Notes under the pieces: model-generated | The model's input: only the letters and a program-made list of their open reading frames with translations | What the model was told of the DNA's origin: nothing | Database searches by the model: none | Made by a program: the position numbers and the translations under genes | Shown: piece after piece, positions 1-6,540 of the stretch | How positions within the stretch are numbered: the stretch's first letter is position 1 | Layout of the letters: each line of letters begins with the position of its first letter | Source: a bacterium | GTDB taxonomy: Bacteria > UBP13 > UBA5359 | DNA: 6,622 nucleotides | Reading direction: 5' to 3' | NCBI GenBank assembly: GCA_028699365.1 | Contig: JAQVUQ010000157.1 | Location: forward strand, 1-6,622

Positions 1-113
1 TGCAAAGTTGCAAATCAGGCTCTGCGAGCTGGAAATCTCCCAAAAGTCCAAATAGCAATTCACATCCAAAACCGGCAGTGGCAAAGGATGAAAGCATCTG
101 AATATCGCCCACT
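1..113. other. Unassigned sequence at the left edge, after the truncated OPX gene
   Basis: No recognisable gene was found. Two minus-strand frames are open from ATG codons at 121-119 and 117-115 to the window edge. The second forms an ATGA overlap with the OPX stop. Neither has a Shine-Dalgarno site, and neither translation resembles a polysaccharide protein. The sequence is slightly more AT-rich than the neighbouring genes. It may be foreign or rearranged DNA, or a misassembled contig end. I see no terminator hairpin. Confidence 0.35.
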
Positions 114-611
114 TCATTCATGAAATCGCAATAAGGCCCCGTAATCCACCTTACGCAAAGCCCCGTTGGCGCTTATCAAGGAAAGGCAAGACAGATCGGC
201 ATCAGCCACCGCACCACCGGCAAGAGCTATTCCTTCCAGTAGCGTAGAGCCTTTAGGCAACTGAAACGCCCCCGGGTTCTTCACTTCCCCCAGGACAAAG
301 ACCTTGTCATACCCCAGGCTGACAACGGTTATGCTTACTCTAGGATTCCTGATGTAATCGGAGAGTTTTCCGGCCAGCAACTTTTCGGCATCCCTGGAGG
401 TCAACCCTGCCAGCGTCAACTCGCCGGCCAGCGGATAATCTATAGCACCGTCGCTGCGGACAACCTGTTTCATAGAAAGGTTGTCGTAACCGAAGACCAT
501 TATCTGCAGATTATCTCCCTTTCCGATGCGATGCTCCCCGGCAAATGACACAGAACATATGCAAATCACCAGGATACATAGGGCCAAAAACTTAGTAACG
601 TTTTTTTTCAC
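114..611 (-). CDS. Outer-membrane polysaccharide export (OPX, Wza-like) protein, C-terminally truncated
   Basis: This periplasmic/outer-membrane protein is expected to form the exit conduit for the polymer with the kinase/regulator encoded 5 bases upstream. Numbered from a possible upstream TTG (620), the frame has 168 residues; from the preferred GTG (611) it has 165. A signal peptide (KKNVTK, a hydrophobic core, then CSVSFA before GEH) looks like a signal peptidase I substrate. No lipobox is visible, unlike lipoprotein Wza. The poly-export domain (about 30-100) includes GKGDNLQIMVFGYDNLS, VVRSDGAIDYPLAGEL and RNPRVSITVV. One SLBB domain (about 105-150) includes VFVLGEVKNPGAFQLPKG and LAGGAVADADLS. 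The reading then stops at GALLRFHE. Relatives continue for roughly 20 residues to a conserved PGD-x-hydrophobic-Y/F-V-P ending, which is missing in all frames here. An A8 run follows the GTG. Function is plausible but the C-terminus appears broken. Confidence 0.85.
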   Translation of the reverse strand: MKKNVTKFLALCILVICICSVSFAGEHRIGKGDNLQIMVFGYDNLSMKQVVRSDGAIDYPLAGELTLAGLTSRDAEKLLAGKLSDYIRNPRVSITVVSLGYDKVFVLGEVKNPGAFQLPKGSTLLEGIALAGGAVADADLSCLSLISANGALRKVDYGALLRFHE

Positions 612-616
612 TGAGA

Positions 617-2794
617 TCAAGCCTCCTGTCGTCGCTTGCGAGGCTTGAATATCCTCTTCAGCGGAGAGTTGTGCCTTGTTTTTTTGGTATCCTGACCGTA
701 ATAGTAATAGTAGTAATAGTTATAGTTAAGGTATCCACCGCCATCCACCCTGACATTATTGAGGACAGCGCCCAGCAGACGCACCCTGGCATTATCGAAT
801 ATATTCCTGGCCCGCATGGCCGCCTCCATGGCTACGGAAGAGGAATCCAACACAAGGATAACACCGTCCAGCCTAGATGCCAGAACGAGACTATCCGTTA
901 AGGCAAGGCAAGGAGGCAAATCGTAAATGACGACCTCTGCCATATCTTCAAGGTCTTTTATTATTTCTTCCATACGGTTGGATGCCAGCAGTTCGACAGG
1001 GTTCGGCGGTATGGGGCCGCTGGCAAGCAGCTTCAGGTTCTCAATGTTAGTATCCTGTACGGCATCCTTAAGAGCAATGCCGCCGGATATGACACTGGTC
1101 AGCCCTATACCGTGAGCCAAGCCAAAGCTCGTATGCTGTGTGGGACGGCGCAAATCGCTATCCACCAGAATTACGTTCTTGTTGTTCATAGCCATGGAGA
1201 GGGCCAGGTTAGCGGCAGTCAGGGATTTCCCCTCAGAGACACCAGGGCTGGTTATCAGAAAACTACGTACCGGCCTGTCCACCGAAGTGAAGGCGATGTT
1301 GGACCGCAGCGTCCTATAGGCTTCGACCACCGGGTCACGATGGTCCAGATTGCTGATGATCTTGTCATCGGCCTTTATGCGCGGGATTATGCCCAGAGCC
1401 GACAGGCCTATCTTCTGCTCCACATCGGCCAGTGTCTTGACCGTATCATCAAGATGATCCAGCAGAAACGCCAAGCCCAGCCCAATAGCCAGGCCTAAGA
1501 TCAACCCCAAGAGGATATTCTGCTTCGGTTTAGGTTCCACCGGTATCTGTGGCACAGGAGCATTTTCGACAAGACGGGCGTTGCCCGTCTGCATAACTTC
1601 GTTTATGCGTATCTCCTCCTGCTTCTGTAGAAGCATGGTATATATATTTTCATTGACTTCCTTCTCGCGCATCAGGCGAGCAAGGCTTACCTCCTGGCCC
1701 GGCAGTCTGGACAACCCGGTCTTCATCTCCTCGCCAAGGGAGGAGAGTGCACATGATTTGGCCTCCGCTGTCATGATATCCGTCTGCAGTTCCGCCACCT
1801 GAGCGCAAAGCTCCCGTTTGGCATCAAGATCAACATTGCTACCGCTGACGGCCCGTTTTATCTCCCCGGCCAGTCTAATACGTACAGCTTCAAGCTCTGC
1901 CTTACATTTGACCACCTCCGGGTGCTTATCCGTATACTCAGCGCTCAGGGAAGCAAGCTTTATTTCACCATCCACCAGGCTTTCCTTGAGCTTCTCCACC
2001 GTTGGAGAACTGGAAACCGATTCCAACGAGGAGAGCAATGCCTGGTTTTGCTCTCTCAACTGCGCCTTGAACTCGTTCATACGAGTCCTCTTTTCAATCA
2101 TCTGCACCTTGAGATCTGCCATCTGGTCCTCCACTCCAGCCAGACTATTCACGATGCCGTTTGCAGTTGACGATAGCTCCATGATACCGGTCTTTTCTTT
2201 GAAACCCTTTATCTTCTCCTCGGCACGGTTCAACTGCCCCCGGGCAATGTCCATTTGAGCAGTAATATACTCCCTGGCCCTCTTGTTGCTCTCTCTGGAC
2301 ATATCGGTGCTCTGGATGATAAAGATCTCACCTACAGCATTAGCCACCTCCGCAGCCTCTCGTGAGTCGTTGGAGCGGTAGACAACCTCGATTATATTAC
2401 TCTCCTTGTTGGCATGGGCAGCAAGGCCTGAGAGAATTTTCACCGGAGATACCTCCAGCGGGTCATCTGCAGCCTTCAATCTCTCCGAGACAGCCTCGGC
2501 CAGAGGATAACGCCTGAGCAGGGCGATCTGTTTATCCAGGCTTACCCCGCTAAAATACCCCCCCGACGCAGCACGCTCGCTGAGAACAGAATTAGGCGGC
2601 TCTATCATAATCCTCAGAGAAGTTTCGAAGACAGGAGCCTTGAGAGCGGTAAATAACACAGCGGCGGCAACTGTCAGAAAAACAGCCCCCAGAATAACCC
2701 ATCTGCGCGCAAACAAAACATTGATATATTCTTTAAGACTTACGCTCTGTTCCTGTGTAACAATTTCATATTCCTGCTGCAATGTTGCTACCAT
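617..2794 (-). CDS. Fused chain-length regulator and BY-kinase (PCP-2a, Wzc-like)
   Basis: This 725-residue inner-membrane protein is expected to set polysaccharide chain length and, through cycles of tyrosine autophosphorylation, to control Wzy-dependent polymerisation and export with the OPX protein encoded just downstream. A short cytoplasmic N-terminus is followed by TM1 (about 33-52). A long periplasmic Wzz region with predicted coiled coils (about 170-400) leads to the proline-rich segment before TM2 (PVPQIPVEPKPK, 413-424) and TM2 (about 427-445). The cytoplasmic kinase has the oligomerisation motif EAYRTLR (491-497), Walker A SPGVSEGKS (516-524, Lys523), Walker A' VILVDSDLRRP (541-551) and Walker B VVIYDLPP (621-628). 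The C-terminus has a cluster of nine tyrosines between 688 and 699, then a basic tail. The single-polypeptide form is typical of Gram-negative bacteria. ATG at 2794 is taken as start, but its GGGAAGGA abuts it. A TTG at codon 5 with 12-base spacing is an alternative. No Wzb-type phosphatase gene is nearby. Confidence 0.95.
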   Translation of the reverse strand: MVATLQQEYEIVTQEQSVSLKEYINVLFARRWVILGAVFLTVAAAVLFTALKAPVFETSLRIMIEPPNSVLSERAASGGYFSGVSLDKQIALLRRYPLAEAVSERLKAADDPLEVSPVKILSGLAAHANKESNIIEVVYRSNDSREAAEVANAVGEIFIIQSTDMSRESNKRAREYITAQMDIARGQLNRAEEKIKGFKEKTGIMELSSTANGIVNSLAGVEDQMADLKVQMIEKRTRMNEFKAQLREQNQALLSSLESVSSSPTVEKLKESLVDGEIKLASLSAEYTDKHPEVVKCKAELEAVRIRLAGEIKRAVSGSNVDLDAKRELCAQVAELQTDIMTAEAKSCALSSLGEEMKTGLSRLPGQEVSLARLMREKEVNENIYTMLLQKQEEIRINEVMQTGNARLVENAPVPQIPVEPKPKQNILLGLILGLAIGLGLAFLLDHLDDTVKTLADVEQKIGLSALGIIPRIKADDKIISNLDHRDPVVEAYRTLRSNIAFTSVDRPVRSFLITSPGVSEGKSLTAANLALSMAMNNKNVILVDSDLRRPTQHTSFGLAHGIGLTSVISGGIALKDAVQDTNIENLKLLASGPIPPNPVELLASNRMEEIIKDLEDMAEVVIYDLPPCLALTDSLVLASRLDGVILVLDSSSVAMEAAMRARNIFDNARVRLLGAVLNNVRVDGGGYLNYNYYYYYYYGQDTKKTRHNSPLKRIFKPRKRRQEA
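622..627 (-). promoter_or_regulatory. Shine-Dalgarno site deciding the start of the OPX gene
   Basis: AGGAGG lies in the last codons of the kinase gene. It is only 1 base from the TTG at 620-618, which is too close to serve it, but 10 bases from the GTG at 611-609. The GTG is therefore the likelier start. It also gives a conventional signal-peptide opening of MKKNVTK. Confidence 0.6.
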
Positions 2795-2902
2795 TCCTTC
2801 CCGTATATTAGTTCTGCAGACGGCCGCATTCTCTCAATGACAAAACCACCCATATTATATTCGCTGGATTGTGCCCTTATTCCTGCATCCCCTGCACAGC
2901 AG
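2795..2902 (-). other. 108-base gap between the initiating transferase and the chain-length regulator/kinase gene, with a weak possible promoter
   Basis: This is the only sizeable non-coding gap inside the gene cluster. It holds a perfect TATAAT at 2859-2854 on the minus strand, 59 bases before the kinase start. No good -35 hexamer lies 16-18 bases upstream (GAATAA at the 17-base spacing), and there is no TGn extension. I see no strong hairpin followed by a T run, so no convincing terminator. An internal promoter for the export genes is possible but weakly supported. Next to the kinase ATG the sequence reads GGGAAGGA (2802-2795) with essentially no spacer, an unusually close ribosome-binding site. 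Confidence 0.25.
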
Positions 2903-3499
2903 TCAGCGTCTAAAGATCTTCAGGAGAGTATAAATAATGATCTTGAAGTCCGTCCATACGGAGGAACCGACGGCGTATTCCAGGTTAAGCCGTATCTTCT
3001 CCGGCATAATTTCACTGATGTACGCCTTTTCGGGGGCCTCGGCTGTGGCCAGCAATCCGCTCTCATCCCGGTATTTGATGGAGGCAGGATCGGTTATTCC
3101 CGGCATAAGGGCCAATACTTTACGCTGTTCAGGCGTATAGCACTCCACGTAACGAGGCACTTCGGGGCGGGGACCGACCAGACTCATATCACCCTTGAGC
3201 ACGTTGAACAACTGTGGCAGTTCATCCAGCTTCAGGTCCCTGAGCAACCTGCCGTAGCACGTTATTCGAGGGTCCGCTCTCACGGTTAGCTGCAGACCGC
3301 GCCCTTCTGCATCTTCGACCATGGTCCTGAATTTGTAAATCGTAAAAGGCTTCCCCATGCGTCCCATCCTCGTCTGGCAGAACAGGATCGGCCCTTTAGA
3401 ATCAAGCTTTATACACAGGGCCAGAACAGCCATTAGAGGTAAAAGGAGCAGCAGACCGGGAACAACACATAAAAGATCAAAAGCCCTCTTTAAAGTCAA
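2903..3499 (-). CDS. Initiating sugar-phosphate transferase (PglC-like monotopic phosphoglycosyl transferase)
   Basis: This 198-residue inner-membrane enzyme is expected to transfer a sugar 1-phosphate from a UDP-sugar to undecaprenyl phosphate, the first membrane step of repeat-unit assembly. It begins with KRAFDLL and a single hydrophobic segment (about 8-30) containing Pro14, matching the re-entrant helix of this class. Then come [18 protein letters not shown] (35-52), KFRTM (56-60), the catalytic Asp92-Glu93 pair in [17 protein letters not shown] (90-106), GPRPE (109-113) and [14 protein letters not shown] (133-146). The length matches the minimal PglC type rather than WbaP/WcaJ, which carry extra N-terminal membrane helices. 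The gene starts at TTG, and its TTGA overlaps the aminotransferase stop, indicating coupling. It ends 108 bases before the next gene. Pairing with an amino-sugar aminotransferase suggests, but does not prove, an N-acetylated amino sugar as substrate. Confidence 0.92.
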   Translation of the reverse strand: MTLKRAFDLLCVVPGLLLLLPLMAVLALCIKLDSKGPILFCQTRMGRMGKPFTIYKFRTMVEDAEGRGLQLTVRADPRITCYGRLLRDLKLDELPQLFNVLKGDMSLVGPRPEVPRYVECYTPEQRKVLALMPGITDPASIKYRDESGLLATAEAPEKAYISEIMPEKIRLNLEYAVGSSVWTDFKIIIYTLLKIFRR

Positions 3500-4650
3500 C
3501 AGCCCAGAATCTCCTTTACAGCCTTGATAACTCTATCCTGCTCTCTCTCCATCATACGCGTATATAAAGGCAAGCTGACCGCCCGCAGATACTCTCTGTA
3601 AGCATACGGATAATCTTCAGGAGACAAAGAATAGGTATCCCTCCAGTACGGATGTATGTGTAGCGGGATGAAATGGACACTGCAGCCTATGCCCAGAGAC
3701 GACATGCTTTCAATAAAGCTATCGCGGCTGATCCCGCAGTCATCATTCAGACGTATGACGTAAAGATGCCAGGCGTGCATATCGCCGTGTGGAGGTTCGG
3801 GAGGGAGTCGTAGAGGCATATCTGCCAGAGCATCGTTATAGCGCTCCGTCATGACTTGACGTATTTTCTGAAATGAATACGCCTTTTTTAACTGGTGAAT
3901 GCCTATGGAGGCAGCCAAGTCCGTCATATTGTATTTAAACCCCGGCGCGACAACCTGGTAATGCCAGGAAGGCGTGGTAGAGACATACCGGTCGAAGGCA
4001 TCACGGCTTATGCCGTGAAGACGCATCACCCGGCAACGTTTCGCCATCTCGCTACTCCGGGTGACCACCATCCCTCCCTCACCGGTGGTGATGGTCTTGG
4101 TGGCGTAAAAGCTGTAGACGACGGCATCACTGTCCAGAGTTCCCACCAATTTTCCATCGCAAGTGCTCGGCAGTGCATGAGCCGCATCCTCTATGACCAT
4201 AAGCCCATGCCTGCGGGCAATACGTATTATCCGCTCCATATCACAGGCCAAGCCGGCAAAGTGAACAGGCATTATCGCCTTGGTACGGGAAGTGACGGCA
4301 GCTTCTATGCCGTCAGGATCGATGTTAAGCGTTGACGGATCGATATCCACAAACACAGGCCTTGCCCCCAGATAGCGGATCACCTCCGCCGTGGCCGTAA
4401 AGGTGTAGGGCGTGGTGATGACTTCATCCCCCGGGCCGATACCGGCAGCTTCCAGAGCCAGATGCAACCCGGCTGTAGCGGAGTTAACAGCCACAGCTTC
4501 GATTCCCCCGCCCAGGAATGCTGCAAAGTCCTCCTCTAAGCGTCGGGCTTTCGGTCCGGTGGTGATCCATCCCGATTTAAGGGAATCCACCACCTCGGCA
4601 ATCTCTTCTTCGCCGATATCCGGCAGAGCAAAGGGTATGAAATCACTCAC
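3496..4650 (-). CDS. DegT/DnrJ/EryC1-family sugar-nucleotide aminotransferase, ArnB/PglE-like
   Basis: This 384-residue PLP-dependent fold-type I enzyme is predicted to convert a 4-keto sugar nucleotide to a 4-amino sugar nucleotide in the cytoplasm, usually with glutamate as donor. Family landmarks are all present: [15 protein letters not shown] (26-40), [11 protein letters not shown] (56-66), [15 protein letters not shown] (74-88), IMPVHFAG (126-133), VIEDAAHA (152-159) with Asp155 and His158, and [19 protein letters not shown] (179-197) with the Schiff-base Lys185. The length and the opening and [12 protein letters not shown] segments closely follow E. coli ArnB as I remember it, although PglE/PseC-type enzymes share the same motifs. 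The GTG start is supported by GAGGAGGT 7 bases upstream. It overlaps the glycosyltransferase by 8 bases and the initiating transferase by 4 (TTGA). No 4,6-dehydratase or N-acetyltransferase partner is in the window, so the exact product is unknown. Family assignment is secure; the substrate is inferred only by analogy. Confidence 0.94.
   Translation of the reverse strand: MSDFIPFALPDIGEEEIAEVVDSLKSGWITTGPKARRLEEDFAAFLGGGIEAVAVNSATAGLHLALEAAGIGPGDEVITTPYTFTATAEVIRYLGARPVFVDIDPSTLNIDPDGIEAAVTSRTKAIMPVHFAGLACDMERIIRIARRHGLMVIEDAAHALPSTCDGKLVGTLDSDAVVYSFYATKTITTGEGGMVVTRSSEMAKRCRVMRLHGISRDAFDRYVSTTPSWHYQVVAPGFKYNMTDLAASIGIHQLKKAYSFQKIRQVMTERYNDALADMPLRLPPEPPHGDMHAWHLYVIRLNDDCGISRDSFIESMSSLGIGCSVHFIPLHIHPYWRDTYSLSPEDYPYAYREYLRAVSLPLYTRMMEREQDRVIKAVKEILGC
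3511..3516 (-). promoter_or_regulatory. Shine-Dalgarno site for the TTG-started sugar-phosphate transferase
   Basis: AAGGAG on the minus strand lies 11 bases before the TTG at 3499-3497. The spacing is long, and a CTG codon immediately upstream of the TTG would be better spaced (8 bases), so the precise start is uncertain by one codon. No ATG is available before residue 23. Confidence 0.45.
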
Positions 4651-5905
4651 AGTGCCACCTCCTCAAGCGTAATGGAATGGCGCTCCCGTCCAATGAAGAC
4701 AGGAGATCACGGAACATGGAAACGGTTATTTCACGAGTATACTTGCCTCGATAGGCTGCCAGCGCGTTACGTCCCATGCGCCGGCAAAGGCCGGGATCGG
4801 ACATAAGGACGGATACCGCTTCGGCCAGGCCCCGGGGATCATCCGGAGAAATAACGAAACCGCACTCCTCCTCCCTGATAACCCTGGCAATCTCACTGTC
4901 ATCCTCGGCTATGCCTATGATGGGACGTCCGCTGGCAAGCACTCCAATAAGCTTGCAGGGCACGACAAGGCCGGAGAAGCCAGCAGCCAGAGAGACCATG
5001 GCGGCATGGCAGGCAGTCTGCGAAACATCCACGACATCCTCATCCATAAAGGGGAGAAAGGTTATATTATCCATTCCGCCGGCAGCTTTTTCCAGCGCCG
5101 GTCTCTTCCTGCCGCCTCCGATAAAAAGAAAACAGGCCTTCTCAGGAAGTAGAGACAAAGCCTCGATAAATATGCCGGCGTCATGGCACCAGCCAAGATT
5201 TCCCGAGTACTGGACCACGAACCTGTCGTCCAGGCTCAACTCCTTAAGGAGAGGATTATCCTTCGGGGAAATTTCGGCCATACCGTTAGAATTGTTCCAA
5301 TTGGGAATGAAGACTATGTCGTCCTTACGCTTGCCGACGGTCAGGGCATCTACCCTTTGCCACATATCCCTGCCTATAACAACAAATTTATCGGTTTTCC
5401 TATAGAAAAGGACGTTAAGGAAGCGCCATAGTTTAAAGACCGGCGAACGCCTGCCAATCATTCCGCCTGCCGCAAGAACGTCCGGGTAGATATCGTGGAC
5501 AAGGTGAACGATCCTGTACCCGGGGCGGAATATCTTCAGCAACCATACTATCCAGAGCAGAAAGGGAGGAGTGGTAAGAACAATAAGCGTGGCTTTTCCT
5601 TTTTTAAAGAGCAGGTGAGTAAAGACAAACAATATGTAGGTAAGACTGTTTATCATCCTGAAGGTCATCTTTCGATGCGGCAGACAGGTCGTCCCCCCCC
5701 TGTGGATATGAACTCCCATGTGCTCGATGTGGGACGCAAGACGCTTGCTGCCGTAATAACTGGGTTGCGCGCACAGGGCGGAAACGCTCATGCCGCCGGC
5801 AACAAGGTCCACCGCCAGTTCCGACATCAGCTTCCCTGAGGAAACCATCTCCGGATAAAAAACAGAATTAAGTATGATTACTTCCTGTTTGCTCTCAGCA
5901 GCCAT
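4643..5905 (-). CDS. GT4-family glycosyltransferase, WbuB-like
   Basis: This 420-residue GT-B glycosyltransferase probably adds one sugar to the undecaprenyl-linked repeat unit at the cytoplasmic face of the membrane. The N-terminal acceptor half (about 9-185) carries [18 protein letters not shown] (13-30), AQPSYYG (46-52), [10 protein letters not shown] (111-120) and [13 protein letters not shown] (136-148), the last typical of the WbuB-like group. The donor half (about 195-400) contains VQYSGNLGW (231-239), FIGGG (261-265) and [19 protein letters not shown] (312-330). The usual EX7E glutamates of GT4 enzymes are not visible at this last motif, where Pro-Cys-Lys replaces them. I recall similar PSK-type motifs in WbuB relatives. 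ATG at 5905 has GAGG 7 bases upstream (5916-5913). The gene follows the acetyltransferase by 2 bases and overlaps the aminotransferase start by 8. A G8 tract lies at 5693-5700 on the coding strand, and the frame is intact there. Donor and acceptor sugars cannot be told from sequence. Confidence 0.9.
   Translation of the reverse strand: MAAESKQEVIILNSVFYPEMVSSGKLMSELAVDLVAGGMSVSALCAQPSYYGSKRLASHIEHMGVHIHRGGTTCLPHRKMTFRMINSLTYILFVFTHLLFKKGKATLIVLTTPPFLLWIVWLLKIFRPGYRIVHLVHDIYPDVLAAGGMIGRRSPVFKLWRFLNVLFYRKTDKFVVIGRDMWQRVDALTVGKRKDDIVFIPNWNNSNGMAEISPKDNPLLKELSLDDRFVVQYSGNLGWCHDAGIFIEALSLLPEKACFLFIGGGRKRPALEKAAGGMDNITFLPFMDEDVVDVSQTACHAAMVSLAAGFSGLVVPCKLIGVLASGRPIIGIAEDDSEIARVIREEECGFVISPDDPRGLAEAVSVLMSDPGLCRRMGRNALAAYRGKYTREITVSMFRDLLSSLDGSAIPLRLRRWHCE
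4657..4664 (-). promoter_or_regulatory. Shine-Dalgarno site deciding the GTG start of the aminotransferase
   Basis: GAGGAGGT on the minus strand, with GGAGG ending 7 bases before the GTG at 4650-4648, is the strongest ribosome-binding site in the window. It sits inside the last codons of the glycosyltransferase gene, which suggests translational coupling. Confidence 0.75.
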
Positions 5906-5907
5906 AT

Positions 5908-6540
5908 CTATGCCTCATTGTGAACGTTATTTTCCTGCGGGCCCACCCTGGCTACAGCGTATCTGTCACGCAATACTCTGGCCGGAGTACCTATACAGAT
6001 CTTGCCTGCAGGCAAATCCGTAAAAGCAGCAGATCTGGCACCAAGAACGGTGTTTCTGCCCACGGTAACACCAGGTCCCACAAAGGCATCCGTCGCCACC
6101 CAACACCCGTCCTCCAAGGTTACCGGTCCTGTATGCAATATAAAATCAGGGTCATCGGGATCGTGCGTTCCTGTGCAAATGTGAGCATACTGGGATACCA
6201 CGCACCCGCGTCCTATGGCTACAGGGGCCAGATTGTAGAGACGGGCTTCATCGCCTACCATTGCACCATCTCCTATAGTCAATCTCCAGGGGAACTCTAC
6301 TTTAACACCCGGTCTGATAATAACCCCCCTGCCTATGCTGGCTCCGAACACCCTGAGCCAGAAAATGCGCCAGGAGTAACATGGCCGGGGCAGCAGATCG
6401 AAAAGCCATTGCCGCACAAGCAGCCATAACAGAAAAACAATCCCTGAGGCTCCCCTGCTGTAACCGGCAGGCACAATATTAAGAATGCCCCCGGTTTCAC
6501 CACCCAGCCTTTTTCTATCCCCGGACATTTCAGGAGACAC
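5908..6540 (-). CDS. WcaF-type hexapeptide-repeat acetyltransferase
   Basis: This 210-residue protein is a predicted cytoplasmic acetyl-CoA-dependent transferase that would O-acetylate a sugar of the growing polysaccharide repeat unit. An N-terminal region with a hydrophobic stretch (about 32-50) and RIFWLRVFGASIG (58-70) leads into a left-handed beta-helix of hexapeptide-like turns from about 63 to 185. Examples are IGRGVII, LTIGDGAMVGD, VAIGRGCVV, VTLEDGCWV and VTVGRNTVLGA. The CTGTHDPDDPDF segment holds the probable catalytic His126. The layout resembles colanic-acid acetyltransferase WcaF (about 180 residues), with roughly 20 extra N-terminal residues here. The Rossmann sugar-nucleotide domain of PglD is absent, so it is less likely to be the N-acetyltransferase partner of the nearby aminotransferase. 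The GTG start is chosen for its AGGGAGG site. The upstream gene overlaps it by 11 bases, and the downstream glycosyltransferase begins 2 bases after its TAG stop. The acceptor sugar is unknown. Confidence 0.87.
   Translation of the reverse strand: MSPEMSGDRKRLGGETGGILNIVPAGYSRGASGIVFLLWLLVRQWLFDLLPRPCYSWRIFWLRVFGASIGRGVIIRPGVKVEFPWRLTIGDGAMVGDEARLYNLAPVAIGRGCVVSQYAHICTGTHDPDDPDFILHTGPVTLEDGCWVATDAFVGPGVTVGRNTVLGARSAAFTDLPAGKICIGTPARVLRDRYAVARVGPQENNVHNEA

Noticed and set aside
1-121. A new gene starting at the ATGA overlap with the OPX stop
   Set aside because: Two frames are open to the edge, but neither has a ribosome-binding site, a recognisable product or a reason to prefer one over the other. 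The preceding gene also seems artificially truncated at this point.
1-125. Possible remnant of an IS66-type transposase N-terminal region on the plus strand
   Set aside because: Short translated pieces (KLQIRLCELEISQ and NSNSHPKPAVAKDE) faintly recall the coiled coil and the NSSKPPSSDG motif of IS66 TnpC. They lie in different frames with stops, and the expected following motif is absent. The resemblance is too weak to annotate.
2558-2564. G7 run in the chain-length regulator as a phase-variation switch
   Set aside because: Seven is within what chance would give in a window of this size, and the frame is intact.
2860-2878. Sigma-54 type promoter (GGGCAC...AGC) in the gap before the kinase gene
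   Set aside because: The GG and GC elements are one base too close, and the -12 element lacks the TTGC form.
2837-3289. Plus-strand open frame of 150 codons
   Set aside because: It lies almost wholly antisense to the sugar-phosphate transferase, whose family motifs are clear. Its translation has no recognisable domain.
4776-5405. Plus-strand open frame of 209 codons
   Set aside because: It is antisense to the well-supported glycosyltransferase. Its low-complexity Ser/Pro/Arg-rich translation is typical of a shadow frame.
5920-6429. Plus-strand open frame of 169 codons
   Set aside because: It is antisense to the acetyltransferase, with no domain features and no ribosome-binding site judged convincing.
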